Positions 9,592 through 18,360 are shown, numbered from the stretch's first letter. The stretch: 64,000 nucleotides of DNA from Hafnia alvei (GCF_964063325.1 NZ_OZ061315.1:4712001-4776000), one strand, 5' to 3'. The notes: a model not told the origin generated them from the letters alone. Numbers and translations: made by a program.

Positions 9592-10032
9592 CGTTTCGAC
9601 CGCCTATCCGTTGCGGCATTTACATATAGATTCCGTCGAAGGCGTCCGAGTCGGGTGCGCCAGCGCGCGCACCCAACACCCGCGCGCTTTTATCCGAGAT
9701 GCCATCTCCGCTCCGGTTTGGTATCGCCCATCCAGGGCGCCCCAAACTCCGCCGGTACATCCCTGTACCGGCGGCTCTCTCTACCAAGGCTTAAACAATT
9801 AAAAAGATAAAAAGATCTTTTGTCTTTTTCACGTTGAAAGAATGCATTTTAGAGCCGCCAGCAGGGATGCTGGTGGCAGGTTGAGGGCGCACAGGGATGT
9901 GCGCTCCGAGACCGGTCGGCCAAACAACACGGTAAAAAGCGCGAGAGTGAAGAGGTTGCGCGCTGGCAACCTCTTCTCGGACGCCTACACCGACGGTTTC
10001 ATGGAAACAAATTTGCTGACTGGCGGACGAAA
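9592..10032 (+). repeat. Large structured intergenic repeat, copy A
   Basis: A 441-bp element shares its sequence and order of blocks with 57800-58173 (copy B), from a TTTCGRCCGCCT start, through a GC-rich block rich in CGCGCGC, to a GGCGGACGAAA end. It contains an 11-bp stem hairpin at 9749-9774 (loop TCCC, GGGA on the minus strand), hairpins at 9854-9877 and 9887-9904 (both loop GGGA) and a copy-A-only hairpin at 9949-9976. Stems differ between the copies but still pair. Short ORFs cross it (for example 9586-9810), but the covarying stems argue that structure, not protein, is conserved. It fills most of the 749-bp gap between the deaminase gene and metL. Confidence 0.85.
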
Positions 10033-10141
10033 CCCTTCACAGCTCTATCATGAAACTAGGTCTTTTAGGCGGACGTAATATGCATAAGGCCTAAAATATT
10101 CGGCATAGGCAATTAGTACAAAACCCTTCACAGCTCTATCA
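10030..10141 (+). repeat. Pair of 21-bp perfect direct repeats
   Basis: The same 21 bases occur at 10030-10050 and 10121-10141, 91 bp start to start, at the metL-proximal end of repeat copy A. The first unit begins where homology with copy B ends. They could be a target duplication or internal repeat of the element. The rest of the gap to metL shows nothing recognisable. Confidence 0.6.
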
Positions 10142-10196
10142 AAGAGATAGAAAACCACTGCCAATAAGAACAATTGCCTAAGCACTCAACCCCAAC

Positions 10197-12632
10197 TCAC
10201 AATAACGCCGCCAACCGATTCAAATCCGACTGAATAGCCCCCGCCGTCACATCGCGTCCTGCGCCCGGTCCACGGATAACCAACGGATTATCACGATACC
10301 AGCGGCTTTCAATGGCAAACACGTTGTCACATGGCAACAACGCCGCCAGTGGGTGTTCTGGGCGAACGGCTTCCACACCAACGCGCGCTTTGCCGTTGGC
10401 ATCAAATCGGGCGACATAACGCAGCACCAGCCCCATTTCGTTGGCCGCTTCCAAACGCTGGATCATTTGTTCGTTCAGGTCTTCACCGTTTTCGAAGAAA
10501 TGATCGATAGATCCCCCTTCGCAGCCAGCCGGCACCAGCGATTCCACACGTACCTGATTCGGTTCAATGTCATAACCTGCCTCACGCGCCAAAATTACCA
10601 GTTTGCGCATCACGTCTTGACCAGAGAGGTCAACACGCGGATCGGGCTCGGTCAGCCCCTGCTGCCACGCTTGATCGACCAGCTCAGTAAACGGAACTGT
10701 TCCATCAAACTGAAGGAATAACCAAGATAACGTACCGGAGAAGATCCCGCTGATCGACAAGATGGAGTCGCCGCTATCGCGCAGATCGCGAACCGTATAG
10801 TTCACAGGTAAACCCGCTCCGACGGTGGCGTTATACAGCCAGTGACGACCGGTTTTCTCAAAGGCATCACGAACTTGGCGATAATCATCGCTGCACGACG
10901 CACCAGCCAATTTGTTCGCACTAATAACGTGGAAACCATAGCTGGCAAAGTCACGATACTGCTGCGCCAACGACTCGCTGGCCGTAACATCCAGCACCAC
11001 TAAATCGTCATAAGGGTGAGCACGCATCCACAGGAACAGGTTTTCTTCATCCATCTCCTGCGATTCATCATCAAAGAATGCCAATGCGCGGCTCGCGTCT
11101 AATCCTTCATAATTCAGCAAGCTGCGGCTGCTATCTACCACGCCAGCCAGCACAAATTCAAAGCCGCTACGGGCAGAAATATTCTCCTGCTCACGCGCAA
11201 ACAGTTCTAACCAGCGCGAACCGATATTGCCCTTGCCCATCAATACCAACCCAACGCGTTTTTCGGCGCGGAACAACGTGGTGTGTAAACCTTGAATCAG
11301 GGCTTCAGTTGGGCCACGGCGCAATACCGCCACCAAGCTGATGCTGTCTTCTGACTGGCAGAAGAACTCAATTGGCTGATCTTTTAGTTGCTGATAGAAA
11401 CGGTGGCTGTGCAGTGGGTTCTTGCATACGCCTGCGCCGACTAACGCCACCAGCGCCAATCCTTCACGCAGCTGTAGCAAACCCGGAACGCCAGATTCTT
11501 CCAATAACTTCAGCGCACTTTCCACCACTTCAGAGGTATAGCACAGCTGGATCATATGACGGTCGCGATGCACGCCGGTCGCTAATGGGCGCAGCTGGGA
11601 GCGCTTGAGCACGCGGTCAATTTCCTGACGCACGTGTTCAAAATCATGGCTTTGTGGAACATTAAGCTCAATCAGGCAAACTTCATCGTGGCTGGTGACA
11701 ATTTTTGCACCGGTGCCAGATGCCAAAACACGCTCAATGCGCGTTGAGCCCTGCTCTGGCTGATAGCTACAGCGCAGTTGTAAGTCAATATCGCTGGCGG
11801 AAACCGGCTGCAACGTACGCGCATGCAGAACCGGCGCGGCTAAACGTGCCAGTTCGCTAGCTTCGTCTAAACGCAGCAGTGGCAACAGGCAGGCATCTTT
11901 AACCTTGCGTGGGTCAGCGCTGTACACACCGGCCACGTCGCTCCAAATCGTCACGCGAGAAACGCCCGCTAATGAGCCGATCTGAGTGGCGGAATAGTCA
12001 GAACCGTTACGCCCTAACAGCACGGTTTCACCCGCATCGTTACGGCAAATAAACCCCGTGGCGACGAGGCGTTTGTTAGGATGCTGCGCCAGAATTTGCT
12101 GTAATAGAGGATAAGATCGGCCTTCATCAACCTGTGGCTGGGCAGAACGTTCGGCGCGCAGGAAACTACGCGCATCCAGCCACTCTGACTCCATGCCTTT
12201 TACGTTGAGCAGCGCCGACATCAAACGCGCAGACCATATTTCACCGTGCCCTACCACTTCAGCATAGGTCGCATCGCACATCGGCTCGTCGAGTAAGGCG
12301 GCTAAGCGTTCCAAATCCTGAGTAAAGAGCGCAACCAAAGGCTCGGCAAGTTCAGCCGGCAACAGGCCCGTGATGAGTTCGCTTTGATAGCGACGTAATG
12401 CCTGCTGAACCTGATGCGCAGAGATCCGGTCAGTCTGGCTTAGCCTCAACCAGCTAATCAGCTGATTGGTGGTGCTACCCGCTGCGGAAACAACCATCAT
12501 ATCGCCAGGGAAGCTGTACTCCGCCATAATCCCTGCGACACGCAGATAACATTTCACATCGGCTAAACTACTGCCGCCAAACTTATGCAGCTGGCGTCCT
12601 ATCGCCTGCCCCGCTACCGGTTGTGCGCTCAT
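10197..12632 (-). CDS. metL: Bifunctional aspartokinase II / homoserine dehydrogenase II
   Basis: This 811-residue cytosolic enzyme catalyses aspartate phosphorylation and later reduction of aspartate semialdehyde to homoserine, committing flux to methionine. The N-terminal half is an aspartokinase (KFGGSSLAD near residue 17; GFICRNDAGETVLLGRNGSD). The C-terminal half is homoserine dehydrogenase (VGLVLMGKGNIGSRW near residue 465; VISANKLAG). Length matches E. coli MetL (810). It lies 56 bp downstream of metB in the same direction, so metBL is one MetJ-repressed operon. Confidence 0.97.
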   Translation of the reverse strand: MSAQPVAGQAIGRQLHKFGGSSLADVKCYLRVAGIMAEYSFPGDMMVVSAAGSTTNQLISWLRLSQTDRISAHQVQQALRRYQSELITGLLPAELAEPLVALFTQDLERLAALLDEPMCDATYAEVVGHGEIWSARLMSALLNVKGMESEWLDARSFLRAERSAQPQVDEGRSYPLLQQILAQHPNKRLVATGFICRNDAGETVLLGRNGSDYSATQIGSLAGVSRVTIWSDVAGVYSADPRKVKDACLLPLLRLDEASELARLAAPVLHARTLQPVSASDIDLQLRCSYQPEQGSTRIERVLASGTGAKIVTSHDEVCLIELNVPQSHDFEHVRQEIDRVLKRSQLRPLATGVHRDRHMIQLCYTSEVVESALKLLEESGVPGLLQLREGLALVALVGAGVCKNPLHSHRFYQQLKDQPIEFFCQSEDSISLVAVLRRGPTEALIQGLHTTLFRAEKRVGLVLMGKGNIGSRWLELFAREQENISARSGFEFVLAGVVDSSRSLLNYEGLDASRALAFFDDESQEMDEENLFLWMRAHPYDDLVVLDVTASESLAQQYRDFASYGFHVISANKLAGASCSDDYRQVRDAFEKTGRHWLYNATVGAGLPVNYTVRDLRDSGDSILSISGIFSGTLSWLFLQFDGTVPFTELVDQAWQQGLTEPDPRVDLSGQDVMRKLVILAREAGYDIEPNQVRVESLVPAGCEGGSIDHFFENGEDLNEQMIQRLEAANEMGLVLRYVARFDANGKARVGVEAVRPEHPLAALLPCDNVFAIESRWYRDNPLVIRGPGAGRDVTAGAIQSDLNRLAALL

Positions 12633-12688
12633 TCTTTACCTCTTAAAACCAGCCTAATATGCAGCATTATCGTTTGAGAAACAGCATA

Positions 12689-13852
12689 TTAGCGTTGGCT
12701 GTTAGCTTTCTGGAACGCCTGCTCCAGATCGGAAATTAAATCGTCACCGTCTTCGATACCTACAGAAATACGCAGCAGGCTTTCTGAAATACCTGCGGCC
12801 TTACGCGCCTCTGGAGCCATCCCCGCGTGAGTCATCGTGCCTGCGTGGGAAATTAAACTCTCCACGCCGCCTAAAGATTCTGCCAGTGTAAACAGTTGCA
12901 GCGATTTTAGGAATCGTCGCAGCAAGGCTTCATCGCCATCCAGTTCAAAGCTCAGCATCGCGCCAAAGCCAGACTGCTGACGGCAGGCAATTTCATGTCC
13001 TTGGTTTTCTGGCAACGAAGGATGATAAAGCTTTTTCACCAGCGGCTGATGCTTGAGAAACTCCACAATTTTCAGCGCGTTTTGCTGCTGTAACTGAATG
13101 CGAGGGCTAAGGGTTCTCAGGCCACGCAGCAGGAGATAGCTGTCGAAAGCGCTGCCGGTTACGCCAATATTATTCGCCCACCATGCTAGCTCGGTAACAT
13201 GCTCAGGATCTTTGGCAATAACGGTTCCCGCTACCACGTCGGAGTGACCATTTAAGTATTTGGTGCAGGAATGCAGAACCAAATCTGCGCCTAATTTTAA
13301 CGGCTGTTGCAGCGCCGGGCTTAAGAAGGTGTTATCAACCACCGTTAACGCGCCCACGGCCTTAGCCGCTGTGCAAATAGCAGCAATATCGACCACGCGT
13401 AGCAACGGATTACTTGGGGTTTCGATCAGCACCAGCTTAGGTTTTTGTTCTAACGCGGCCGCGAGAGCCTGCGCATCACCCTGATCGACAAACAGCACGT
13501 TATACGCGCCGCGCTTGGCCAAACTATCGAACAGACGATAGCTGCCGCCGTAGCAGTCGTGCGGCGCTACCAGCAGATCGCCTGGTTTGAGGAAAACCGT
13601 GCACACCAAATGAATCGCCGACATACCCGTGCTGGTCATCACAGCCCCAGCGCCGCCTTCTAACTCAGCCAGCGCGCGCTGCACCACATCACGCGTAGGA
13701 TTCCCACGGCGAGAGTAGTCATGCGCCCGTGGTTCATTGAAGTCGGTGAAGTTGTAAGTGCTGGAAAGATGGATGGGCGGAACGACGCAACCATACTGCT
13801 CGTCATCATTTAAACCACTGCGCACTGCAAGTGTTGCCTGCTTATATGTCAC
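12689..13852 (-). CDS. metB: Cystathionine gamma-synthase
   Basis: This PLP-dependent enzyme of 387 residues joins O-succinylhomoserine and cysteine to give cystathionine. The PLP lysine is in HSCTKYLNGHSD and the sequence follows E. coli MetB almost throughout. The start is a GTG at 13852 with a GGAGAG Shine-Dalgarno; this gives the E. coli N-terminus (MTYKQATLAVRSG). A longer open frame reaching 14062 would translate the MetJ operator and is rejected. It is transcribed divergently from metJ. Confidence 0.95.
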   Translation of the reverse strand: MTYKQATLAVRSGLNDDEQYGCVVPPIHLSSTYNFTDFNEPRAHDYSRRGNPTRDVVQRALAELEGGAGAVMTSTGMSAIHLVCTVFLKPGDLLVAPHDCYGGSYRLFDSLAKRGAYNVLFVDQGDAQALAAALEQKPKLVLIETPSNPLLRVVDIAAICTAAKAVGALTVVDNTFLSPALQQPLKLGADLVLHSCTKYLNGHSDVVAGTVIAKDPEHVTELAWWANNIGVTGSAFDSYLLLRGLRTLSPRIQLQQQNALKIVEFLKHQPLVKKLYHPSLPENQGHEIACRQQSGFGAMLSFELDGDEALLRRFLKSLQLFTLAESLGGVESLISHAGTMTHAGMAPEARKAAGISESLLRISVGIEDGDDLISDLEQAFQKANSQR

Positions 13853-13918
13853 GTTGTTCTCTCCGCGCTGGATGATGTGTCGGGTGAAAGTGGAATAAAG
13901 ATTAATCGCTTCGAATAT

Positions 13919-13950
13919 AGACGTCAATACTTCTAGACATCTAAACTTCT
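13919..13950. promoter_or_regulatory. MetJ operator (four tandem met boxes) between metJ and metB
   Basis: Four consecutive 8-bp units read AGACGTCA, ATACTTCT, AGACATCT, AAACTTCT against the consensus AGACGTCT. They lie about 70 bp upstream of the metB GTG, in the metB-metJ divergent region, as expected for MetJ-SAM repression. Confidence 0.9.
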
Positions 13951-14129
13951 TTGCGTATAGATTGAGCCTTGAGGAAATAACCGCTAAAATTATGTCAGTT
14001 TGAGGTGTACTGAAATCACAAAACGGTGGCATAAACCGATAAATCAGACACTTCGTGAGCATAAATCGTGAGGATCGGACATAATTAGCCGTTTCTCAAA
14101 ATAACTAAGTCTAATTAAGGTATCCCCCC

Positions 14130-14450
14130 ATGGCTGCTGAATGGAATGGCGAATACATCAGCCCTTATGCTGAGCACGGCAAAAAAAGCGAGCAGGTGAA
14201 AAAAATCACTGTATCTATCCCGCTGAAAGTGCTGAAAATCTTAACCGACGAGCGCACGCGCCGTCAGGTCAACAACCTACGTCACGCAACCAACAGTGAG
14301 TTGCTGTGTGAAGCGTTTCTGCATGCGTTTACTGGCCAACCGCTGCCTAACGATGCAGACCTGCGTAAAGAGCGTAGCGATGAAATCCCAGAAGCGGCAA
14401 AAATATTGATGAGAGAGATGGGTATCGACCCAGACACTTGGGAATATTAA
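14130..14450 (+). CDS. metJ: Methionine repressor MetJ
   Basis: This 106-residue ribbon-helix-helix repressor uses S-adenosylmethionine as co-repressor and binds tandem met boxes. It is nearly identical to E. coli MetJ, including the beta-ribbon KKITVSIPLKVL and RRQVNNLRHATNSELLCEAF. It is divergent from metB, and the operators at 13919-13950 and 15602-15633 are its likely local targets. It is followed by a strong terminator. Confidence 0.98.
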   Translation: MAAEWNGEYISPYAEHGKKSEQVKKITVSIPLKVLKILTDERTRRQVNNLRHATNSELLCEAFLHAFTGQPLPNDADLRKERSDEIPEAAKILMREMGIDPDTWEY

Positions 14451-14473
14451 TGTTTGCAGTTCTGCAAAATAGA

Positions 14474-14503
14474 AAACCACGCTGAAATGCGTGGTTTTTT
14501 TTT
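14474..14503 (+). terminator. Intrinsic terminator of metJ
   Basis: A 9-bp stem (AAACCACGC / GCGTGGTTT) with a 6-nt loop is followed by a run of T, 23 bp after the metJ stop. Confidence 0.9.
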
Positions 14504-14514
14504 GGCTAAGAGAC

Positions 14515-14625
14515 TGACCACACCCTAACCCTCCTTTTCATAGAGGAGGGAACCGTTTGGCTATGTTTGTAAGATCCTCGATCGGCGACTCCCCCTGCAA
14601 AGGGGGAGGTTGGGAGGGGGTCTTG
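14515..14625. repeat. GC-rich palindromic intergenic repeat (CCCTCC/GGAGGG family), copy 1
   Basis: Outer arms resembling GACC...CCCTAACCCTCC and GGTTGGGAGGGGGTC enclose inner CCTCC/GGAGG and CTCCCCC/GGGGGAG palindromes and an AACCGTTTGG core. It lies between the convergent metJ and metF. Related copies are at 15737-15798, 26437-26534, 49691-49723 and 59685-59726. Confidence 0.75.
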
Positions 14626-14630
14626 GCAAA

Positions 14631-15539
14631 TCACGCAATAATCGGTGAATGAACCTCAGGCCGCACACCGAGCGTATGGCAGATGGCATAACTCATTTCT
14701 GCGCGGTTTAGCGTGTAGAAATGGAAATCTTTCACGCCTTCACGGCTGAGAATTTTCACCATGTCCATCGCGATATTCGCGCCCACCATTTTGCGCGTTT
14801 CAGCATCGTCATCCAGCCCTTCAAACATGCTGGTCATCCAGTGCGGCACGCGCACATTGGTCATGGTCGCAAAGCGCTGTAGCTGCTTAAAGTTCGATAC
14901 CGGCAAAATACCCGGCACAATTTCCACGTCGATACCCGTAGCAACACAACGGTCACGGAAACGCAGGTAGCTTTCAACGTCGAAGAAAAACTGAGTAATC
15001 GCGCGGCTCGCACCGGCATCAATTTTACGTTTTAAATTAATGAGATCGGCCTGTGGGCTTTTGGCTTCGGGATGAACCTCAGGATAGGCGGCAACGGAAA
15101 TATCAAAATCGCCGACCTCTTTCAGTAACGAGACCAGATCACAGGCATACATATCGGGTTTACCGCCGCCCGCTGGCAAATCGCCACGCAGAGCCACGAT
15201 ATGGCGGATACCGTTATTCCAATAATCCTGTGCGATGGTGCGTAACTCATCACGCGTGGCATCAACGCAGGTCAAATGCGGCGCGGCTTCTAGACCGGTA
15301 CGGTCTTTAATACCTTTGATAATGCTGTGGGTACGATCACGTTCACCAGAATTAGCGCCGTAGGTCACAGAAACAAATTTCGGTTTTAGGCTGCTCAAGC
15401 GGTCGATGGACTGCCACAGAGTATCTTCCATTTCGCTGGTGCGTGGCGGGAAGAACTCAAATGACACATTAATTTGTCCGTGCAGTTCTGCCAGACTTTG
15501 GTTCAACGCCTCGCGCTGATTTGCGTGAAAGAAACTCAT
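14631..15539 (-). CDS. metF: 5,10-methylenetetrahydrofolate reductase
   Basis: This flavoprotein of 302 residues reduces methylene-THF to methyl-THF, the methyl donor for methionine synthase. It is very similar to E. coli MetF (FEFFPPRTSEME near the N-terminus with the catalytic Glu; RGDLP). The ATG at 15539 gives the conserved MSFFHA start; an upstream ATG at 15581 would add 14 residues not in the family. Tandem met boxes upstream (15602-15633) predict MetJ control. Here metF is on the metJ side of the cluster, whereas in E. coli it lies beyond metL. Confidence 0.96.
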   Translation of the reverse strand: MSFFHANQREALNQSLAELHGQINVSFEFFPPRTSEMEDTLWQSIDRLSSLKPKFVSVTYGANSGERDRTHSIIKGIKDRTGLEAAPHLTCVDATRDELRTIAQDYWNNGIRHIVALRGDLPAGGGKPDMYACDLVSLLKEVGDFDISVAAYPEVHPEAKSPQADLINLKRKIDAGASRAITQFFFDVESYLRFRDRCVATGIDVEIVPGILPVSNFKQLQRFATMTNVRVPHWMTSMFEGLDDDAETRKMVGANIAMDMVKILSREGVKDFHFYTLNRAEMSYAICHTLGVRPEVHSPIIA

Positions 15540-15601
15540 ACCCCATCTTCCTCTTGTTGACCTGTTCGTGCGTAACCGCACTTTTTATTATCGTTTTTAA
15601 T

Positions 15602-15633
15602 AAGCGTCTATACGTTTAGACGTCTAAACATGA
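15602..15633. promoter_or_regulatory. MetJ operator upstream of metF
   Basis: Tandem 8-mers read AAGCGTCT, ATACGTTT, AGACGTCT (perfect consensus), AAACATGA, about 63 bp upstream of the metF start. Confidence 0.9.
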
Positions 15634-15736
15634 AATTGCCGTAAGTTGGTCACTGAGTCAACAGTTAAATGAATTTCTCGCATGATGAATGTTCAAGGGG
15701 AGGTGAAATAAATTCATGTCTGGTATTTCGTGAAGT

Positions 15737-15798
15737 GACCCCTCCCAACATCACTGAACGGTTCCCGCCCCTGCTAAGGGGAGGGTTAGGGTGGGGTC
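15737..15798. repeat. GC-rich palindromic intergenic repeat, copy 2
   Basis: It begins GACCCCTCCCAACATCA, has a GAACGGTTCC core and an inner CCCCTGCTAAGGGG palindrome, and ends GGGTTAGGGTGGGGTC. It is nearly identical to 26476-26534. It sits between metF and lafU, at the left boundary of the Flag-2 locus. Confidence 0.8.
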
Positions 15799-15807
15799 GG
15801 CAACGAA

Positions 15808-16767
15808 CTACCGCTTACTGATCTTATCCGCAATCGGCTTCACAACTTTATCGCCGTGATTGCCAAAGAACTGGTACAGAGAGTCCGATGCCGTGTGAGT
15901 TAGCACCATAATCTCGATACGGCGATTGGTTGCACTCAGTGGCTGATCGTTATCCAACAGCATTTGGTCAGCCATAGCGTTCACCTGCAATACTTTATCC
16001 ATCTCCAAACCGCCGCGTGCCAACGCCTTGCGTGCAGCCATCGCACGATCGCCCGACAGGTTCCAGTTGTTGTACAACTCCTGATCGCGGTAGCGTGAAG
16101 AATCGGTATGGCCCGTAATAATGATTTTGTTGTCCAGCTTATTAAACACCGGTGCCAAATCTCTTAGCAGACGATTAAAGAACGGCGTCAAAATAGCGCT
16201 ACTACGCTGGAACATCTCACGCTTTTGGTCGTCTTGAACCAAAATACGCAGCCCCTGCGGCACAATCTCCATCTTCATATTGGTCTGTGCATTATACGCC
16301 GAAGTGACCTGCAAGATGATGCGCGCCAGCTCTTCCATTTCTTGCTGAGAGCGTTTATTAACCTCTTCTAGCGATTCCGTTTTATTAACGATATCGGCAA
16401 CGGACTGCTTTGGCTGTTCGCTCTTTATGCCACCGTTATCTGAACCGGAGCCGCTACCGTCTTCGTTTTCATCACCGCTACGCTTGCCTTCAAGAATAGG
16501 GTTACTTCCCCCACCTGAGCTCTTTTGCGTGATGGGGTTTATCGACATGCCATCAAAGATGGATTCGCTATTGAGGGTAGAGACAATTTCTTTACGCTCT
16601 TCTTCAGTCACCGAGCCCATAATCCACAGCACCATAAACAGCGCCATCATCGCGAGCGTAAAGTCAGCAAAGGCGACCTTCCACGCGCCACCGTGAATCG
16701 CATCGTGCGATTTACGCGAGGAGCGCTTGATTATCGTGGTGTGACCTTTACCTTTTGGGGAGCGCAT
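15808..16767 (-). CDS. lafU: Flag-2 motor stator protein, MotB type
   Basis: This 319-residue stator B subunit has a short cytosolic N-terminus and one transmembrane helix with the essential proton-binding Asp at residue 35 (FADFTLAMMALF). A Gly/Ser/Asn-rich linker follows (about residues 85-115), then an OmpA/Pal peptidoglycan-binding domain (ITGHTDSSRY, NRRIEIMV). The conserved Asp in the helix and the OmpA motif argue it is functional. It is the last gene of the lafB-U operon; its ATG shares a base with the lafT stop (TGATG). Confidence 0.93.
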   Translation of the reverse strand: MRSPKGKGHTTIIKRSSRKSHDAIHGGAWKVAFADFTLAMMALFMVLWIMGSVTEEERKEIVSTLNSESIFDGMSINPITQKSSGGGSNPILEGKRSGDENEDGSGSGSDNGGIKSEQPKQSVADIVNKTESLEEVNKRSQQEMEELARIILQVTSAYNAQTNMKMEIVPQGLRILVQDDQKREMFQRSSAILTPFFNRLLRDLAPVFNKLDNKIIITGHTDSSRYRDQELYNNWNLSGDRAMAARKALARGGLEMDKVLQVNAMADQMLLDNDQPLSATNRRIEIMVLTHTASDSLYQFFGNHGDKVVKPIADKISKR

Positions 16768-17630
16768 CAGTTATCCCCCACCATCTGGTTCACCCAAGAA
16801 TCCAGCGTAGCGAAGGTAGGTTTGGAATCCATTGGCAACATCTTGCGGCCCGCATCTACGGCCAGCAACGTGGGTTTACCCGCAACATGGTTAACCAGCA
16901 CGGTACGCACACATTCCAGCACCGCCATCTGCGTTTTGGCGCGCTGCTCCATGGCGTTTGCCACCGGATCCATCAGGCAATAACAGATAAAAACGCCCAA
17001 GAACGTACCAATCAGCGCAGCTGCAACCTTAATACCGATAACCGCAATCGAACCATCAATAGACTGCATAGTGATGATGATCCCAAGAACTGCCGCACAA
17101 ATACCAAAACCCGGCATCGCTTCTGCGGTACGCTGCAAAGAACGTGAAGGCAGCAGAAGCTCCTCTTCCATCGCGCCCAGTTCTTGCTCAAGAATACCTT
17201 CCAGCTCGTGTTCGTTGATCTTACCCATTGCCATCAAACGGAAGTTATCCGAAATAAACGTCACTAGGTCTTTATCGCGTAAAATCAGCGGATATTTTTG
17301 GAACAGCGCACTGCTTTCTGGAACTTCAATGTGCTCATCGAGGACTTTCAAACCACCGTCCTGCACCAGTTCTAACAGCTCATACAGCAGCATTAACAGC
17401 TGGCGCTGGTATTCATCGGTGTATTCGTTTTTGCGTAATACACCACGGAACTGGCGCCACATTTCGATCAGCACGTGTTTTGGGTTGGCCAAAACCATGG
17501 CCCCTAAACCCGCGCCAAGAATAATAACGATTTCGCCTGGTTGCCAAAAAGAAGCCAAACGCCCACCCGACATAATGAAGCCGCCGAGAACACAGACGAA
17601 AATAATAATCAGACCTAATAATTTCTGCAT
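16767..17630 (-). CDS. lafT: Flag-2 motor stator protein, MotA type
   Basis: This 287-residue four-helix membrane protein is the stator partner of lafU. It has TM1 at the N-terminus (LLGLIIIFVCVLGGFIMSGG), a cytosolic loop with RSLQRTAEAMPGFG preceding TM3, and TM4 around VAAALIGTFLGVFICYC. The conserved prolines and the charged loop that contacts FliG are in place. It is translationally coupled to lafU and preceded by lafS. Confidence 0.93.
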   Translation of the reverse strand: MQKLLGLIIIFVCVLGGFIMSGGRLASFWQPGEIVIILGAGLGAMVLANPKHVLIEMWRQFRGVLRKNEYTDEYQRQLLMLLYELLELVQDGGLKVLDEHIEVPESSALFQKYPLILRDKDLVTFISDNFRLMAMGKINEHELEGILEQELGAMEEELLLPSRSLQRTAEAMPGFGICAAVLGIIITMQSIDGSIAVIGIKVAAALIGTFLGVFICYCLMDPVANAMEQRAKTQMAVLECVRTVLVNHVAGKPTLLAVDAGRKMLPMDSKPTFATLDSWVNQMVGDN

Positions 17631-17643
17631 AGTGGTTCCACTT

Positions 17644-18339
17644 CTAGAAAAAGCTTTTAATTTTTTCTGTAATTTTCTTATTGAGCTGACAGACTCTGGC
17701 TTCGGTAAGATCCAGCACCAGTGCTATCTCTTTCAGACTCATTTCATGCTGATAATAGAGGCTCAAGATCAGCTGCTCGCGTTTATCGAGGCTGGCCAAA
17801 GCAACACGCAAGGTATTGCTGACCATCATCTCGTCCTCCAACGGACGGCTATTGAGCGCGGAACCCACACCGTCGTTAGAGAGTAAATCATCAAGGCTTT
17901 CCAGCGATTTAGCGCAGTCGAGCAACAGATATTCCTGATACTCCTGCGGCGTGATCTCTAGCCGGCCCGCAATTTCTTCATAGCTAGGTTCTTTGCCTAG
18001 CTCTCGCGCCAGCTCACGGATGGCGTCATTAAGCTTGTGGGTCTTCTGTCGTAAGCGGCGTGGGCGCCAGTCTAACTGGCGCAGTTCGTCCAACACGGCA
18101 CCGCGAATTCGATGAATAGCATAAGCACCGAACTGCTCATCGGGATGTCCGTAACGACGCAAGGACGAGAGCAACCCCATTAGGGCGATCTGTTCCATGT
18201 CCTCGCGGTCGAGAACGCTGCTGGTTTGGTAAGACAGCTGTCTTACCACACGTTTTACCAACGGCAGATACGCGGTGAGATACTGCGTTTCTTGCGCCGG
18301 AGTCAGCGCTTCATTGGTCATAAAATCCATTATTTCCAT
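17644..18339 (-). CDS. lafS: Flagellar sigma-28-type factor LafS
   Basis: This 231-residue RNA polymerase sigma factor of the FliA group has region 2 (LDREDMEQIALMGLLSSLRRY, then FGAYAIHRIRGAVLDELR), region 3 (LGKEPSYEEIAGRLEI) and region 4 helix-turn-helix (MSLKEIALVLDLTEARVCQLNKK). It should transcribe late Flag-2 genes such as lafA. The antisigma partner LfgM is encoded at 37511. In-frame ATGs at 18330 and 18321 are alternative starts, and none has a strong Shine-Dalgarno. Confidence 0.93.
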   Translation of the reverse strand: MEIMDFMTNEALTPAQETQYLTAYLPLVKRVVRQLSYQTSSVLDREDMEQIALMGLLSSLRRYGHPDEQFGAYAIHRIRGAVLDELRQLDWRPRRLRQKTHKLNDAIRELARELGKEPSYEEIAGRLEITPQEYQEYLLLDCAKSLESLDDLLSNDGVGSALNSRPLEDEMMVSNTLRVALASLDKREQLILSLYYQHEMSLKEIALVLDLTEARVCQLNKKITEKIKSFF

Positions 18340-18360
18340 TGCTCGTGCTTCTATCGCTTT

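Noticed and set aside
13853..14062. N-terminal extension of metB
   Set aside because: It would translate the MetJ operator; the GTG at 13852 has a good Shine-Dalgarno and matches the known N-terminus.
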